Assembly (NCBI GenBank): GCA_026873275.1
Contig: JANTUC010000008.1
Location: 1,302,001-1,366,000 of the forward strand
Origin: Pseudopithomyces maydicus
Lineage: Eukaryota > Ascomycota > Dothideomycetes > Pleosporales > Didymosphaeriaceae
Direction: 5' to 3'
Length of the DNA: 64,000 nt
In this document: positions 32,763 through 43,686 of the stretch, in pieces
Numbering within the stretch: the stretch's first letter is position 1
How the letters are laid out: each line of letters begins with the position of its first letter
The notes under the pieces: model-generated
Seen by the model: only the letters and a program-made list of their open reading frames with translations
Database searches by the model: none
Told to the model about the DNA's origin: nothing
Made by a program: the position numbers and the translations under genes

Positions 32763-34294
32763 ATGTGTCACTACACCGTCAGGTTTTTCGAATGCGACCA
32801 CAAGACCGACGATAACGTTAAAGGATGTTCTACGTGGATGAAGACGGGCACACATTGCGATATAGATAATCCCGCTGTAAGAAAGAGGGAGGATTGTAGT
32901 ATCCGTAGCGACAAAGTGGACGGCTTATGCCCTCGATGCGTAAGCAGAGAGCGTATTCGCATTCTAAGGGATGAGGAAGAGCAGCGCGAACGTATTGAAC
33001 GAGAACGTGAAGAAGAGCTATTACGTAAGGACCTAGAGAAAGCCAGGCTTGCGGACCAGGAGGAACAACGTAGAAACGCTGAAGCACACGAAGCTCACTT
33101 GAAGCGGATAAAAGACGAGGAAGAAGCCTCATGGCGAACGAAATACGAAACTAAGGTAAGTGCAATTTTGGTTGAGAGAGCTGTGCAAGCGAGTAAGGTT
33201 CTCTGGTTTTACAGGACCTAGACACAGCAAGGTGCATCTCTCGCGTGTCAAGTCTTCGTCTAAGACATCTCCAATGTCAGTCAAAGGCGGACATGCGTCA
33301 CAGAACGTGGAAAGATCAATCCCAAAGTAATGCCGGCGGACCGGACGTCAAAATCCGTGCGAGCTTCTGGGTCGACAAAATGCATCGAACTGGTCCTAGC
33401 TCGAGTTATGGAGACGACATCTGTTCAATGCATGGTGACTCAGCTACACAAAAGTCTTCTATGGGCTTTCGCGGGTCGAATAGCTCGTCTGCACGTTCTG
33501 ATACTTCTACCTCGCCTCATTCTCGGCCAGGTGCAGTATCAGAAGAGTGGAATGATAACCCTGCTATCTCTTGGGCACAATCAGTTGCTACTTCCAGGCA
33601 GTCACCTACTGATATCCATGGTCCTCTATCTCTAACGACGCCAACGCTCTCTGGCTTCTCACAATGTACTATTGATACTAATGTATTTTTACAGAAGGCC
33701 AACGACTTAGCAAAGACACCTGCTCGCACCATAATTCCTGAAACGACCGCTAGAAGCACAAGGCAAGAACTTACGCCGCCGCCTTCTCCTCCTTCGATTC
33801 CAAGGAGGTCAAGTCCACCATGGCAGTCTACACCGTCATTTCCACCGGTTGACTATTCCCAACCTCCGAAAGAGCAGACATATGACCGCTTCATGATTGG
33901 GGGTCGTCGGCAACCCGTGCATTCTTCCCAGAAGTTGGCATCCGAGCATCCCCTGTCTCCAACGGCCCCGGCCATTCCCCGCCCTCGTGCACCACAGCCT
34001 ACGGTTCGATTCGCAGGTGGCATCACTTCTCCTACCCCTTCATCACCTTCGTCCATCCATAGCTTCGTGAGCTCTCCGACAGGTGCTCAGAGACCTCGAA
34101 CGCAACGTCTTTCCAGGACCGTGTCACAAGAGGAAACTGTGAATGAATTACAAGCACTTTGGAACAAGAAGGGTATTAAGCGTGAGACTGAAGAGGACGA
34201 GAATGATGACACCGTTCCTGCCTCTATATCGCCTTCAGAATCCATTTCTCAGGCTGGTGGCGGGAAGCCAGGAATATACAGAAACTATGACTAG
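32763..34294 (+). CDS. Uncharacterised Cys/His-rich coiled-coil protein
   Basis: Not a family I can name. Exons 32763-33155 and 33215-34294 (59-nt intron with GTAAGT donor and TTTTACAG acceptor) give 490 residues. The first about 60 residues hold spaced Cys and His (MCHYTVRFFECDHK, CSTW, HCDID, DCSI, CPRC) that could bind a metal. Next is a strongly charged coiled coil (EEEQRERIEREREEELLRK), about residues 70-130. The remaining 360 residues are Ser/Pro-rich and disordered, with PPPSPPSIPRRSSPP-type stretches and a conserved-looking end (ETVNELQALWNKKGIKRE). An upstream in-frame ATG at 32658 would add 35 residues but sits almost on the TATA box. Similar small Cys-rich heads occur on many fungal orphan proteins; function unknown. 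Confidence 0.6.
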
Positions 34295-34884
34295 TTTGCT
34301 GAGCGATTATGGCATCTTGCGCCTAAATATGAGCGCAAATCGGCGTTGGCCGTTGGGAATTGGGAGTTGGGAGTTGCAACATTGTGATTTTCCTGTGTTT
34401 CTAACCATTTTACTACATATCCACGATACGTCAACCCAAGCATCACTTGTTCATAGATTTCAATCAGACCATTTTGATTTCGCTCTCACAATACATCAGT
34501 CTGGACTTGACATTGATCTGTCTCGTGAAAGTGGGTTTTGCCTGCCCGTCTTGTCTTCTATGTCACTATTAAATTCCAGCCTTACAAAACGTGCGAGAAT
34601 GATTTTCTACAAACTCTAGGGATTTCAGTCAAACTCCAACTCTGTCTAAAATAGTAGAGGACGAGTTATCATACACGCTTGGAAGAATTAGAGTATGTAT
34701 TAGTCCATCGATATACCTAACAATATTAAAGTCATCTTTACTTCATAGTAATGTTCTCAACTTAGGCCCTGCAACAGGCACATTCCTGACGCTAAATTTA
34801 ATAAACTATGGGTATCTAAAAAAGAGCCGCTGAAACACATCTTCTAACCCTCTACCACTTGATTTCTATCTCAGTCCAGATTCA
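34295..34884. other. Convergent 3' intergenic region
   Basis: AT-rich sequence between converging stop codons. Has a short run of GGGAGTTG/GGGAATTG repeats near 34350-34376; no gene. Confidence 0.6.
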
Positions 34885-36117
34885 TTACATGTGTCCGTTA
34901 CCATTGATAGGCGCCGCTACACCATTATGTCCAGCCTGCTGCGGGTAGTGATATTGGTTTGGCTGTCCAGGCTGAACAAACTGCTGACCGCCATTGTAGG
35001 CGTACTGTTGCTGCGGAGGCTTCGCTGGTGCGAATGTAGGCGCATCATATCCAGTAGTGTTGTATGCGGTCTGCGGGGCAACTGCATGTTCCCAAGCCCT
35101 TGACTTGCTAATAAATATAAGAGAGATGTATGAGAACAATGAGAAGAAATCGTTCAAATACTGAATCGCGACGTATGTGACTGGTGTAATATCCGAAGCT
35201 TCGTGTATACTGGCGGCGAAAGGAATCATCTGGAAGACCACCCAGAGTAGCATACAGACAAAGAGTGCGACCGTCCAGAGGAAGATGTCCTAAGATTGAG
35301 TTAGCACCGTTCAAATACGAAAAGCCTTGAAAACCTACTCCCACGAGAATGTTCCTTGAGCGCATGCGGATGAGTGTTGAGATAGCAAGTCCCCCAGCTG
35401 CAATAACACTTAGAAGGTAAAGAACCCAATACGCCAGAACGTATTTCTGGTAACTCAAAAGCACATCAAGGTATTTTTCAAACTGGTCGTTGGTTACAAG
35501 CGTGTCCCGTCCTGCTTCAGTATTGCGCCATGCGATGAAGCAGCTCAGCCCAATGAGCGCAGCTGTGAGTAAACCCATGAAACCAGTGACAACCAAGGTA
35601 ATCGCCTTGATAGCAGACCGGCTCGAGTTCAAACGTCCGACTAGTATGGTGTTAAGTCCCCAGACTACAATCACCAGGAGAAGGTAGTTGCCGAGGCTGA
35701 AAAAGAGAGTATAGGCAATCTGAAAGTCGAAAAAATTTCTGAAGATCACACCACATTCAAGTAGTGTGACAGAGACGACGAGCAGTGTAAATCCGCTGTG
35801 GGGTTTGTTAATGATTTTTTTCACCTATTTGTAGGGAGGCGCACAACTTACAGTACCTGGCACAACAAGGACAACAGAAATAGTGGTCCCGTCAGTTTCT
35901 TCTGTGTCAATTTTCTCCGCAAAAAGCAGAGGGAAATTGTGACACATAAAAAGAAGAACAAGAACAGAGCGTAGTCGACGTAGTATTCAATGGGAGTTGC
36001 CAGCCCGATATAGAGGGATCTTTCACCGACTAAGAAGCCAGGGCAGCCACTGGGGCCATCGCTTGATCCACCGCCAAAACCTCCACCGCTGCCACCACCT
36101 CCTTTTTTGGGAGCCAT
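34885..36117 (-). CDS. Uncharacterised seven-TM protein with Gly-rich N-terminus
   Basis: A polytopic membrane protein I cannot assign. Exons 36117-35852, 35795-35339 and 35289-34885 give 375 residues in one frame. The first about 25 residues are Gly/Ser-rich (MAPKKGGGGSGGGFGGGSS), followed by CPGFLVGERSLYIGLATPIE. About seven hydrophobic helices can be drawn: YALFLFFFLCVTISLCFL, LLVVSVTLLECGVI, SLGNYLLLVIVVWGLNTI, LVVTGFMGLLTAALIGLSCF, VLAYWVLYLLSVIAAGGLAI, FLWTVALFVCMLLWVVF and LNDFFSLFSYISLIFI. The C-tail is Tyr/Gln/Pro-rich (APAKPPQQQYAYNGGQQF). A 7-TM layout with a soluble tail resembles a receptor, but I see no known GPCR signature. Probably a fungal-specific membrane protein. Confidence 0.7.
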
Positions 36118-37474
36118 AGATGTCGAAAATTTGGCGCTGCTGTATACAAATAGAAAATAACGGCGTTATTTAGATTTAAATGTTGTTAACTCGTGCTCGT
36201 GAACGTGCTCAGATAATAAGTAGGGTAGCAAAAATTTGCAGGCTATTCGCTTCAGCAGCCTCGTCTCGTATTATATCACACTCGTGGTCTCAGCATGACC
36301 ATCTATAATTATGCTGCGCCTACTTGCACTGCAGCCTTCTCGTATTCTCTTCTTGCTCGACGAATTACCGTAGAGGACCCTGGTGGTACCAAGACTCCGC
36401 TAAGTGGCCTAGGCTGCAATTTTGAGGCTTATGACTGGCCGACTGATTCGGGGGCCAGGGGTAAACTTGCTGCGCGACGTGTTGGCCCAAGCCACCATCT
36501 CTTCTAGTTTGATGAGCGCTGTATTCGGCGACTCTGGTCTTGAGACGAAATGCGAAATACGGTGTGGAGAGGTGTATTAGCGTGCACCAGGCCTGACGAT
36601 CAATCCTGTGCTTTAGCCATAAACCGTAAGATTCTGAAGATGCGCATACTTGATGTATACGACAACAATTTTTTCCAAGGCAGCAAATAGTGAAGACTGA
36701 CGCCTTGCAAAGTGTGGTGGCTTGCGAGTACTCAGCCCAACTGCACAAGGGGCAAGCCTGCAACTACCGTACGTAATTATGGGGCGTGGTTTGCGGTGAA
36801 CTTAAGCCGCAAAAGTGGGTTTTGTCATCACGAGACTTCACTTCCAAGCAAAATTTGAAGAGGCTGTGAGATGCCTACTCTGAATCAGGCGCTGCCCTGT
36901 AAATTTTCACATCCTTAGGCCTCATAATGTCTTGCCAAGGTTCACCGGTGTGCGCTGCAACATAGATCTCTGCCTTTCAACATATACACATGGTTCTGAT
37001 TGAAGTATGAGTGGATTATAGACAATTCTCGTAGTCTATGCAATTTAAATATTACAGCTATGGTGTTGATCTTTCTAAGTTGATCAGAGATTGCCATGAA
37101 TAAAGGCTAGTCTTGGAAAAAAAAATAGATGGACCTTTGACATCCGCTTGAGATGTGGTCAAACGCTAAAATCCAACCAGGTTACTCTCTTTCACATGCA
37201 GGTCATCTTGCAAATCCCATTTAAACGAGATAACCATACCCAAGCCACGAAATAGATCAGCTTTTATAATTGACTTGGCAAGGATTACAATCTACACCGT
37301 TCAAGTTCTTAGCCGCTGATATACTTGTCACGCTTCGAAACATTGATGTCACGTAGCACAGCTACCTTCAACGGATATCAGTGCTGGTGGGAAAACTCTA
37401 CAATTTTTCTACAATATAATAGCATTTGTGTATTTAAAGCTCACTGTTGTCTCCATGGGTTTCTTCCCATCGTG
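36118..37474. other. Intergenic region
   Basis: About 1.36 kb, AT-rich, upstream of the 7-TM gene and downstream of the two-TM gene. A 70-codon frame at 36295-36507 and a 132-codon antisense frame overlap and look random. Nothing else seen. Confidence 0.55.
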
Positions 37475-39316
37475 CTACAACCACATCCAACTGCTTACAA
37501 TCCAAGTACCAAACAAAACGCTTTCGAAACCACCCACAAATGCGCCTATCAAGATACCAGGCGTTACCTTTTCTGCGCGTTCCCTTTCCGCCTGGCCTCG
37601 CCACACGCTGTCTCCGAAAAAGATATAAAGTATTGTAGCCGCGAACGATAGACTTAGCATGATTGCCAGGACACCAAGAATCTTGAACGGCGAGAACGCA
37701 TGCACGAATTGTATTGTAGTGACCTCTCGGGACGGATTCTCTTCCTCGGACCCTTCTTCTGGATTGGTGTGTGCCAACCGATTAGACGCAGCCACGCGCC
37801 TTGCCCAGTGTACCCACGTATACCTGACTTTACCGATTTTCGGCTTGCGATAGATGTCTAAGAGTCCATGCTCTGTGAATGGATTGGCTGATCTAGATAG
37901 ACAGGTCAGGCCATCTCTAGCAGCTAGAAGCGTGCCTGCCTCTTCGTGCAAGCCGAGAGGAATGTACGACCCGCTCCAGGCACTGATCTGACTCAGTCGT
38001 ATGTACATTAATTTTCTGGCACTGATCATCTGCAGTACTCTTGGCCCAGCCAATCTACGATACGCATCGCGGAGCTCTTGCGCAAAGTACATGTCGTCAA
38101 AGTCGACAGCGATGTGTCTGGCCTTGGGCCTGAAGATAGGACTCGGTTGCGACTTCGCTTCGGACTTGACGAGATCGCCGGGAATGGTGATTTGCTCGAT
38201 GCGATCTACGATGCCACTTTGACGGCTATTTCTCCGGAGGCTAAGCCAGATTACGCTCTCCCTTGTGCTGTTTGTGCTTCGGGCCGAGTTCCATCTTTCC
38301 TGTATGTGTATGCCTTTTTTAATTTCATGGTCCGGTGATAGTTCTGCCCATGCTGTTCTTGGCCTTGTTCTCGGTGGGGGAAACTCTTTCTTCGCAGTAA
38401 ATGGATATGGTGTCCTGATGAAATGTGGAGACAGATGCGACGTGGAATCATGAGTAGTTTGTATAGGCGTGAGTAATCTTATGTGTCTTTCTTGAGATAT
38501 GCTCTTGTCTCGGGTTGGATCCAGATAAGAAAAGTTTTCTCCTGGAGGCGAATTTTGCTGAGACTCAATCGCGTGCAAGGTGGCATAATGTGCATTCAAG
38601 AAGGCATTCATGCGTATACTCTCCACTTCTGATGGAGTCCTCTGATGCGCCGCTTGTGTGTTACTACTAGATGGCTCAAATCTGCGCTCCAACTCATCCT
38701 CTAGATTCTGCGACACAACCCTCGATACGTTCAGTGGCTGCGGCATGGCATCGGAAGATGCATTGCTTAGCATGCTTGAGCGAGGGCTCCCGCGGTTATG
38801 CACCACGGCCGCTCTATCATATCTCTTCACGCTCAGCTGTCGTGCTTGACTGGGCAGTCTCCGTACCGGCGTCGAAATTTCATCCGTACCAGAATCATGG
38901 GCAGGAATCTGGTTGAATGGCGGCAGTGCAGTTAGATATTGGCTTTCCCTATCGCGTCCTCTGTCTTCGTCCTTGCTCTCAAACGTCCCTGCTGATATTC
39001 TATTGCTCAACCCTTCAAGTTCCTCCAAGCCTCTGGTTCCATTTTCGTCCACCCAGTCGGAATCATCATCACTAGAGAGCTCGAGAAAGTCTGTTCCCGG
39101 TTGGGTTCCATGGGCCATGATGCTGCCTTTCTCGGGGTGGATTGACTGTGATCGTATAGGTGGAGATTCAATGATATGTGGCGAAGACGCTGGACTCGAT
39201 GATAGGCGCACGGAAGGCGTTTCTCGGAGTAACAACGATGGTGGTTCGAGTGGCGAACCAGTATGTTGCTCTAATACATTCGGAAGGTTCGGTAACGATG
39301 GTGTGGTATCGGCCAT
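37475..39316 (-). CDS. Conserved fungal membrane protein with C-terminal TM pair
   Basis: A single-exon gene of 613 residues from MADTTPSLPN; ten more residues are possible from a Met at 39346. The first about 400 residues are polar and disordered, with an acidic patch (ELSSDDDSDW). A folded region near 410-530 contains VDFDDMYFAQELRDAYRRLA, KLMYIRLSQISAWSG and ANPFTEHGLLDIYRKPKIGK. The latter looks strongly conserved and resembles uncharacterised Pezizomycotina proteins I have seen (recollection, not a search). Two TM helices end the protein: ILGVLAIMLSLSFAATILYI and ILIGAFVGGFESVLFGTWIV. The topology suggests a cytosolic N-domain. Function unknown. Confidence 0.75.
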   Translation of the reverse strand: MADTTPSLPNLPNVLEQHTGSPLEPPSLLLRETPSVRLSSSPASSPHIIESPPIRSQSIHPEKGSIMAHGTQPGTDFLELSSDDDSDWVDENGTRGLEELEGLSNRISAGTFESKDEDRGRDRESQYLTALPPFNQIPAHDSGTDEISTPVRRLPSQARQLSVKRYDRAAVVHNRGSPRSSMLSNASSDAMPQPLNVSRVVSQNLEDELERRFEPSSSNTQAAHQRTPSEVESIRMNAFLNAHYATLHAIESQQNSPPGENFSYLDPTRDKSISQERHIRLLTPIQTTHDSTSHLSPHFIRTPYPFTAKKEFPPPRTRPRTAWAELSPDHEIKKGIHIQERWNSARSTNSTRESVIWLSLRRNSRQSGIVDRIEQITIPGDLVKSEAKSQPSPIFRPKARHIAVDFDDMYFAQELRDAYRRLAGPRVLQMISARKLMYIRLSQISAWSGSYIPLGLHEEAGTLLAARDGLTCLSRSANPFTEHGLLDIYRKPKIGKVRYTWVHWARRVAASNRLAHTNPEEGSEEENPSREVTTIQFVHAFSPFKILGVLAIMLSLSFAATILYIFFGDSVWRGQAERERAEKVTPGILIGAFVGGFESVLFGTWIVSSWMWL

Positions 39317-39892
39317 AATTGAGGACTTTAGTTGATCTGAGGACAATAGACTTTCTCCGATGAACCACCCTGGCCAGTCTACCGTTGTAGACGCTCTGAG
39401 TGGCCAAAGTCGTTCGCCGACCGGTCGTGTTACTTCTGTTCGGCTTCTAGTCCGCCCGAGTGGGTAGTCAAAGATAAAATGCGTATGATTCTAAAACACG
39501 CTAGGCTCGCAGGACAAAGAAGCTTGTCGTGGTTCTCGTTGGTGGTGGCTGCGATCATTTCAATCCGCAGGTCTCATGGACAAAAACAAAGAAGGCATGT
39601 ACCTGAAATTGCCAGACATGGCTGTAATACGCGGAATGCGATCCTTATTAGGGAAAGCCCATGTGATGGTACGTACCTCCAAGGACACATTCCACGGAAA
39701 TAGCATGCTGTGGAACGGAAACTTTGGATTCATGGATTATAATTGACAATGCTGTATTTACAAGAATCGTATCAGAAGAATCAATGTTATCACCAGAAAG
39801 CCAATCACACAGACGTACAAACATTAAACTCGTTACATAACTCCAATCGTTTGTTCATTTTCTCATCTCCAGATGTCAGTAGAGTAAGAGCT
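39317..39892. other. Intergenic region
   Basis: Upstream of the two-TM gene and downstream of the APP1-like gene, both leftward. No gene seen. Confidence 0.6.
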
Positions 39893-41467
39893 TTATAAGG
39901 CCATGAATACTGTGGCAAGTAAAGCGACAGTCAAGCTCAATGTAGCGCTGCCAGTCAAAGAAGCACCTGCACCGTGAATGCCTAAAATCTCGTCCTGGCG
40001 TGAGAACGTGACGTTCTGAGGGATGGATTCGTTCAAGCATTGTCCATTGGCGATGTCCAAGCCACGCAGATCATCTGGAACGTGGAAAAACATGTAGCTT
40101 CTGTTGTTGAGGCCTTCGAATCCAGAGGTGTCATATGGGAACCAGTCGCTGTCATCAGTAGAAGAGGTGTTTCGCAGGAAGATGCACTGGACCTGGTTTG
40201 GATGATCGTGCGCGAGCTGAGGGTAGTCTTTCATGACATCCGAGTTGGACGTATCGGCAATCAAAACGAACTTTCGCTTGGGAAAGGTCTCGAAAACCTT
40301 GTCGAGGAGGTATTTACGGATAGACAACGTATGTTCTACATCGGAGAAGTTGAGCGGTCTCGTGTCGAAAGATCCACCCGGGTAGGTCTTGTAGATAAAG
40401 TCCATGTAGTTACGTGTGACTTGCTCCGGTGTTGTGGTTAGATAGTGGAAATGTGTGCTATTTGGCAGGCTCTGTGACCAGTTGGCGTAAATTTCGGGCA
40501 TATTCATCCATTGGGTAAATGGTCGAGCAAAAGTGTTGAGTAGGCCCTCCTTAGGGTCGTAGATCTTCGTTACGCGAAGAATGTCGTCGATATCAGAGAT
40601 AAATGTGATACCCTCTGTGGGAACGAGATAGGCAGTCGCATTACCAGTCAATGTGCCGTTTGCGTAGACGTTGAGCCGTTGAACGTTGTTGGTCTCATTA
40701 CCTGCAAGGAGACCTCCGCCAGAGACATTACGGATGGGCATGAAAACATCGAAGTCGCCCTCTGGAGTGGTCTCATATGGCAGAGTCACATTCTGAGAAC
40801 CGCCCGGGGGAGTAATAGCATTGCTGCCACCAGGCTCTCCGGAGCCACCTTGCGTGCGCGCAGGCTCGAGGTGCATCGTAACGTTGCGATCTCCCTGCTG
40901 GACAATGAATATTTCTCTTGTCAGGTTCCTTGCTTGGTCTTGTTCGGTTGAGTTCAGCTGGTCAATATCGACACCAATTAAGAATACGTTGGCGAGATCG
41001 TCTATTTTTGATTGAGAAATGTTTGGCATCTTGTAGACGTTTCCATGGAATCGAACGTTCCACCCTTGATCCGTCCAGTTGGCATAGGGAGGGATGTTGA
41101 GCACCTCAGTCGGAGTCGCCTTAAGGTCATCATCTCCAATTCCGAGCGAGGACAGGACTTGAGAGCCCGTAGGAAGATCTTGGAACCAATTGGGAATTCC
41201 TTCTGTGAAATAGCTGGGAAGATCCGTTCCAAGAACACTACCCCAGGACTTGGCAACGCCTTCGACGCCGCTTTTGATGTCGTCGAGGATGTTACGCTTA
41301 TCTAGGACGTAGCTCTTTCCACCTACGAAATACACGGGCGCCGGAGTGGTGATTGGAGCACGAGCTTCGACAGGTGCGGGTGCGGCGGTCGGCTCGGGAA
41401 TCGCGACAGCAGCCGCCTTCAACGCGGCGCCGAGCAGCAATGTATACTGCGATGTTTTGGCGAACAT
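39893..41467 (-). CDS. Secreted GPI-anchored APP1-like (DUF2183) protein
   Basis: A single-exon protein of 524 residues related to the catalytic domain of APP1 phosphatidate phosphatase (HAD-like, DUF2183). N-terminal signal peptide (about 1-22: YTLLLGAALKAAAVA) and Ala/Pro-rich spacer. The HAD motif I region is ITFISDIDDILRVTKIYDP (about 287-305). LADTSNSD-like sequence (LIADTSNSDVMKDYP) is the second conserved block, and FETFPKRKFVLI precedes it. Many N-glycosylation sequons (e.g. NWT, NLT, NVT, NVS, NST, NFS) fit an extracellular fate. The C-terminus (GAGASLTGSATLSLTVALLATVFMAL) is a GPI-anchor signal, unlike cytosolic yeast App1. In classical HAD motif DxDx(T/V) the fifth residue is Thr or Val, here Ile. 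Whether it hydrolyses lipid phosphate is uncertain. Confidence 0.75.
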   Translation of the reverse strand: MFAKTSQYTLLLGAALKAAAVAIPEPTAAPAPVEARAPITTPAPVYFVGGKSYVLDKRNILDDIKSGVEGVAKSWGSVLGTDLPSYFTEGIPNWFQDLPTGSQVLSSLGIGDDDLKATPTEVLNIPPYANWTDQGWNVRFHGNVYKMPNISQSKIDDLANVFLIGVDIDQLNSTEQDQARNLTREIFIVQQGDRNVTMHLEPARTQGGSGEPGGSNAITPPGGSQNVTLPYETTPEGDFDVFMPIRNVSGGGLLAGNETNNVQRLNVYANGTLTGNATAYLVPTEGITFISDIDDILRVTKIYDPKEGLLNTFARPFTQWMNMPEIYANWSQSLPNSTHFHYLTTTPEQVTRNYMDFIYKTYPGGSFDTRPLNFSDVEHTLSIRKYLLDKVFETFPKRKFVLIADTSNSDVMKDYPQLAHDHPNQVQCIFLRNTSSTDDSDWFPYDTSGFEGLNNRSYMFFHVPDDLRGLDIANGQCLNESIPQNVTFSRQDEILGIHGAGASLTGSATLSLTVALLATVFMAL

Positions 41468-42210
41468 GGTGCCAGCCCCTGAGAAAGTAGTTAGACCGTG
41501 GTAAGCCTATACAATTGTAAGTAAACACATACCTCCAAGTAAGTATATTCAAGTAGCAGACCAGGCTACAGTCGACGACAAGACCGACCTGCAGGCGACA
41601 GATACGAAGAAATCAAGCAGGAGAGGCTGGGCACAGGGCTAAATGTATGCTTGCAAGGAGCTGGCCCGCTTCCCGGTTTTCTTAGCCCCTGTCTGTACAC
41701 TGAGGCGCTGCAGGAACAAAATAACATGTACTGACGTCACCCTGCGTGTTTTGGGGGGATCGGCGCTAACCACACAGAGCTAAACCAATCTCTTGAACAC
41801 AGCTATGAAACCGATCGCCGACAGGGTTCCGCTAGGGTAGCAAGTGTTGATCAACGGCTTAACAAAAAAAATTGCTAGACTGGTCTAAAAGAAAGATGGG
41901 GTTTCGACAAAGCGAAGAGCTTCTGGCGGAGAGGCTGCGGTACTTATGCATTCCGCTGGAGTAACACACGCTATAAGCTTGTTGGCTTCGCCACGGTCGT
42001 GCCTCCCATCGTAGTGATACTAATAAGATGTGTACCAAGGCACACGGGAAATCCTTATTGATTGTGCATGTTTCCATTCAATAGAGCTTTTGCTAATCCG
42101 TGTATATGGTACGACCCTCTATGTACACTCCAGTTGAAATCCAAGCATAACCCTGCCACAATACAGGTCAAAGTGCCGGAAATAGGCAGCCGATTGTCCT
42201 CAACCGAACC
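41468..42210. other. Intergenic region
   Basis: Promoter side of the APP1-like gene and 3' side of the carnitine carrier gene. No gene seen; C-rich tracts near the APP1-like 5' end. Confidence 0.6.
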
Positions 42211-43306
42211 TTATTCTCCATCCTTGTCGAACATCTTGGTCATGGCCTTCTGTGCGAGTTCTACACCCAGGAATGTTGCCGCATTCGCCGGCACTGCTCT
42301 TGCAAGAGCAGGTCCAATACCAGGGAAGAATGCCTTGTATCCCCCAGAAGCGTAAATGCCTCGTATTGTGCCTCCAATTGTTGGCCGTCCTTCGGCACTC
42401 TGCAGTCTCGACTTGATGGTATCAATTGGGAAAACTGGAATCCACATTGCAACTCCTGCTGCGCCACCTGCAACCATGACAGCGCTCAAGCTCAATTGCC
42501 CTGGCTGACCCGTCACCGGATCCTTGGGCGTCAACTTTCTCTTGACAATCTCATATGTTGCAAAGTAACATGCGGAACCAGGTCCATCTCGTGCGAGTGT
42601 CATGGCACTGCCTCGGAAGACGGAGCGGATACCACCTTCTTTGTAAAGTTGGCGTACCACGTCCACACCACCAGAGTATTTTGGCTTCTCGCCGGGCGCA
42701 AGCTGTTTCTGGCCCTGGATCTGAAGCAAAACCTTAACACGCTCGAAGGGGGCGGTGATCAGGGTCTGAGGTATGGCAGAGAAGAAACCGGCGGCTGAGA
42801 TTTGAGCGAGGGAGAATTGGTTGTTGTGGACGGTAGAGAAGGAGGAGACAAGTTGTTTGCCGACGTCGTAGCCCCAGAAAGATACCGCAACTACATTTCA
42901 CCTGTCAGTCGCCATTTGGCTATGAACACACTCGCTGAGTGCGCTTGTCGATATGTCGCAAACACATTTTACGGCGAGAAATGTAAAACTTACACATGGG
43001 TGTTACGCCCACGAGCGGTGCACTCACACCCGCGTACAAGCCTCTCGCCAATCCTTCTCTTGCAATCGTTCTCTTTACCACATCCATAGCTCCACTGTAC
43101 ACGCCCTTTTCGGCGGTTTGTAACCGCACCTTCACAAGATCGAATGGATGCCCCACGATAACGGCGCATACACCACCCACACCGCCGGAAACAAGCGCGC
43201 GCAGCGATTGTGCCGATTTCTTGCTAGCAGCCTTAACATCCTCCTTCAACTCCTCCTTGGAAGGGAGGTTCTCCGCCTTGAGCGGGTTGTCGAGCTTCGT
43301 TGACAT
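42211..43306 (-). CDS. acuH: Mitochondrial carnitine/acylcarnitine carrier
   Basis: Inner-membrane exchanger that imports acylcarnitine and exports carnitine for fatty acid and acetate use. Two exons, 43306-42994 and 42890-42211 (103-nt intron with GTAAGT donor), give 330 residues, a usual length. Three mitochondrial carrier repeats are visible with signatures PFDLVKVRLQ, PFERVKVLLQ and PIDTIKSRLQ. Features specific to the acylcarnitine branch include GGVGGVCAVIVGHPFDLVKV, FRGSAMTLARDGPGSACYFA and ANAATFLGVELA. The start is the Met of MSTKLDNPLK; 13 more residues lie in frame upstream. Homologous to yeast Crc1 and Aspergillus AcuH; the substrate branch is read from the motifs. It lies 380 nt from the peroxiredoxin gene on the same strand. 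Confidence 0.9.
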
Positions 43307-43686
43307 TGTCGTTGCGCTCTGATCGCTTGGCCGGGAGGATAACAAATATCAAGCTGGGCTACTGGTCACACGGCGGAGGGACAACGAGAAGCTCGAGGAG
43401 ATGTGTGCGAGAGCGAGGAGAAGCAACATTCAATTTACATGTGCTTATGCGCTTGCTCCAGGTCTCCGGAGCTTGGCCCTGACGTCGGCTGCGGGCTGCA
43501 TTCGGCCCAGACAAGCCGAGGTAAAGATAGGCAGGTCCACAGACAACTCCCCCGCCACAGTCACGCGCCAACCCCACGGACCAAGAGCCTCTTCCCCAGA
43601 AGAGCCTCCGAGGCTTTCAGACTAACAAGATGTAGATGCTGCATGTTCGTACTCTATCCTACAGTAAAACCCAACGCGTGGCCGGC
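43307..43686. other. Short intergenic region
   Basis: Upstream of the carrier and downstream of the peroxiredoxin gene. Nothing coding. Confidence 0.6.

Noticed and set aside
36295..36763. Small overlapping open frames (70 and 132 codons)
   Set aside because: Opposite-strand overlap and random-looking composition.
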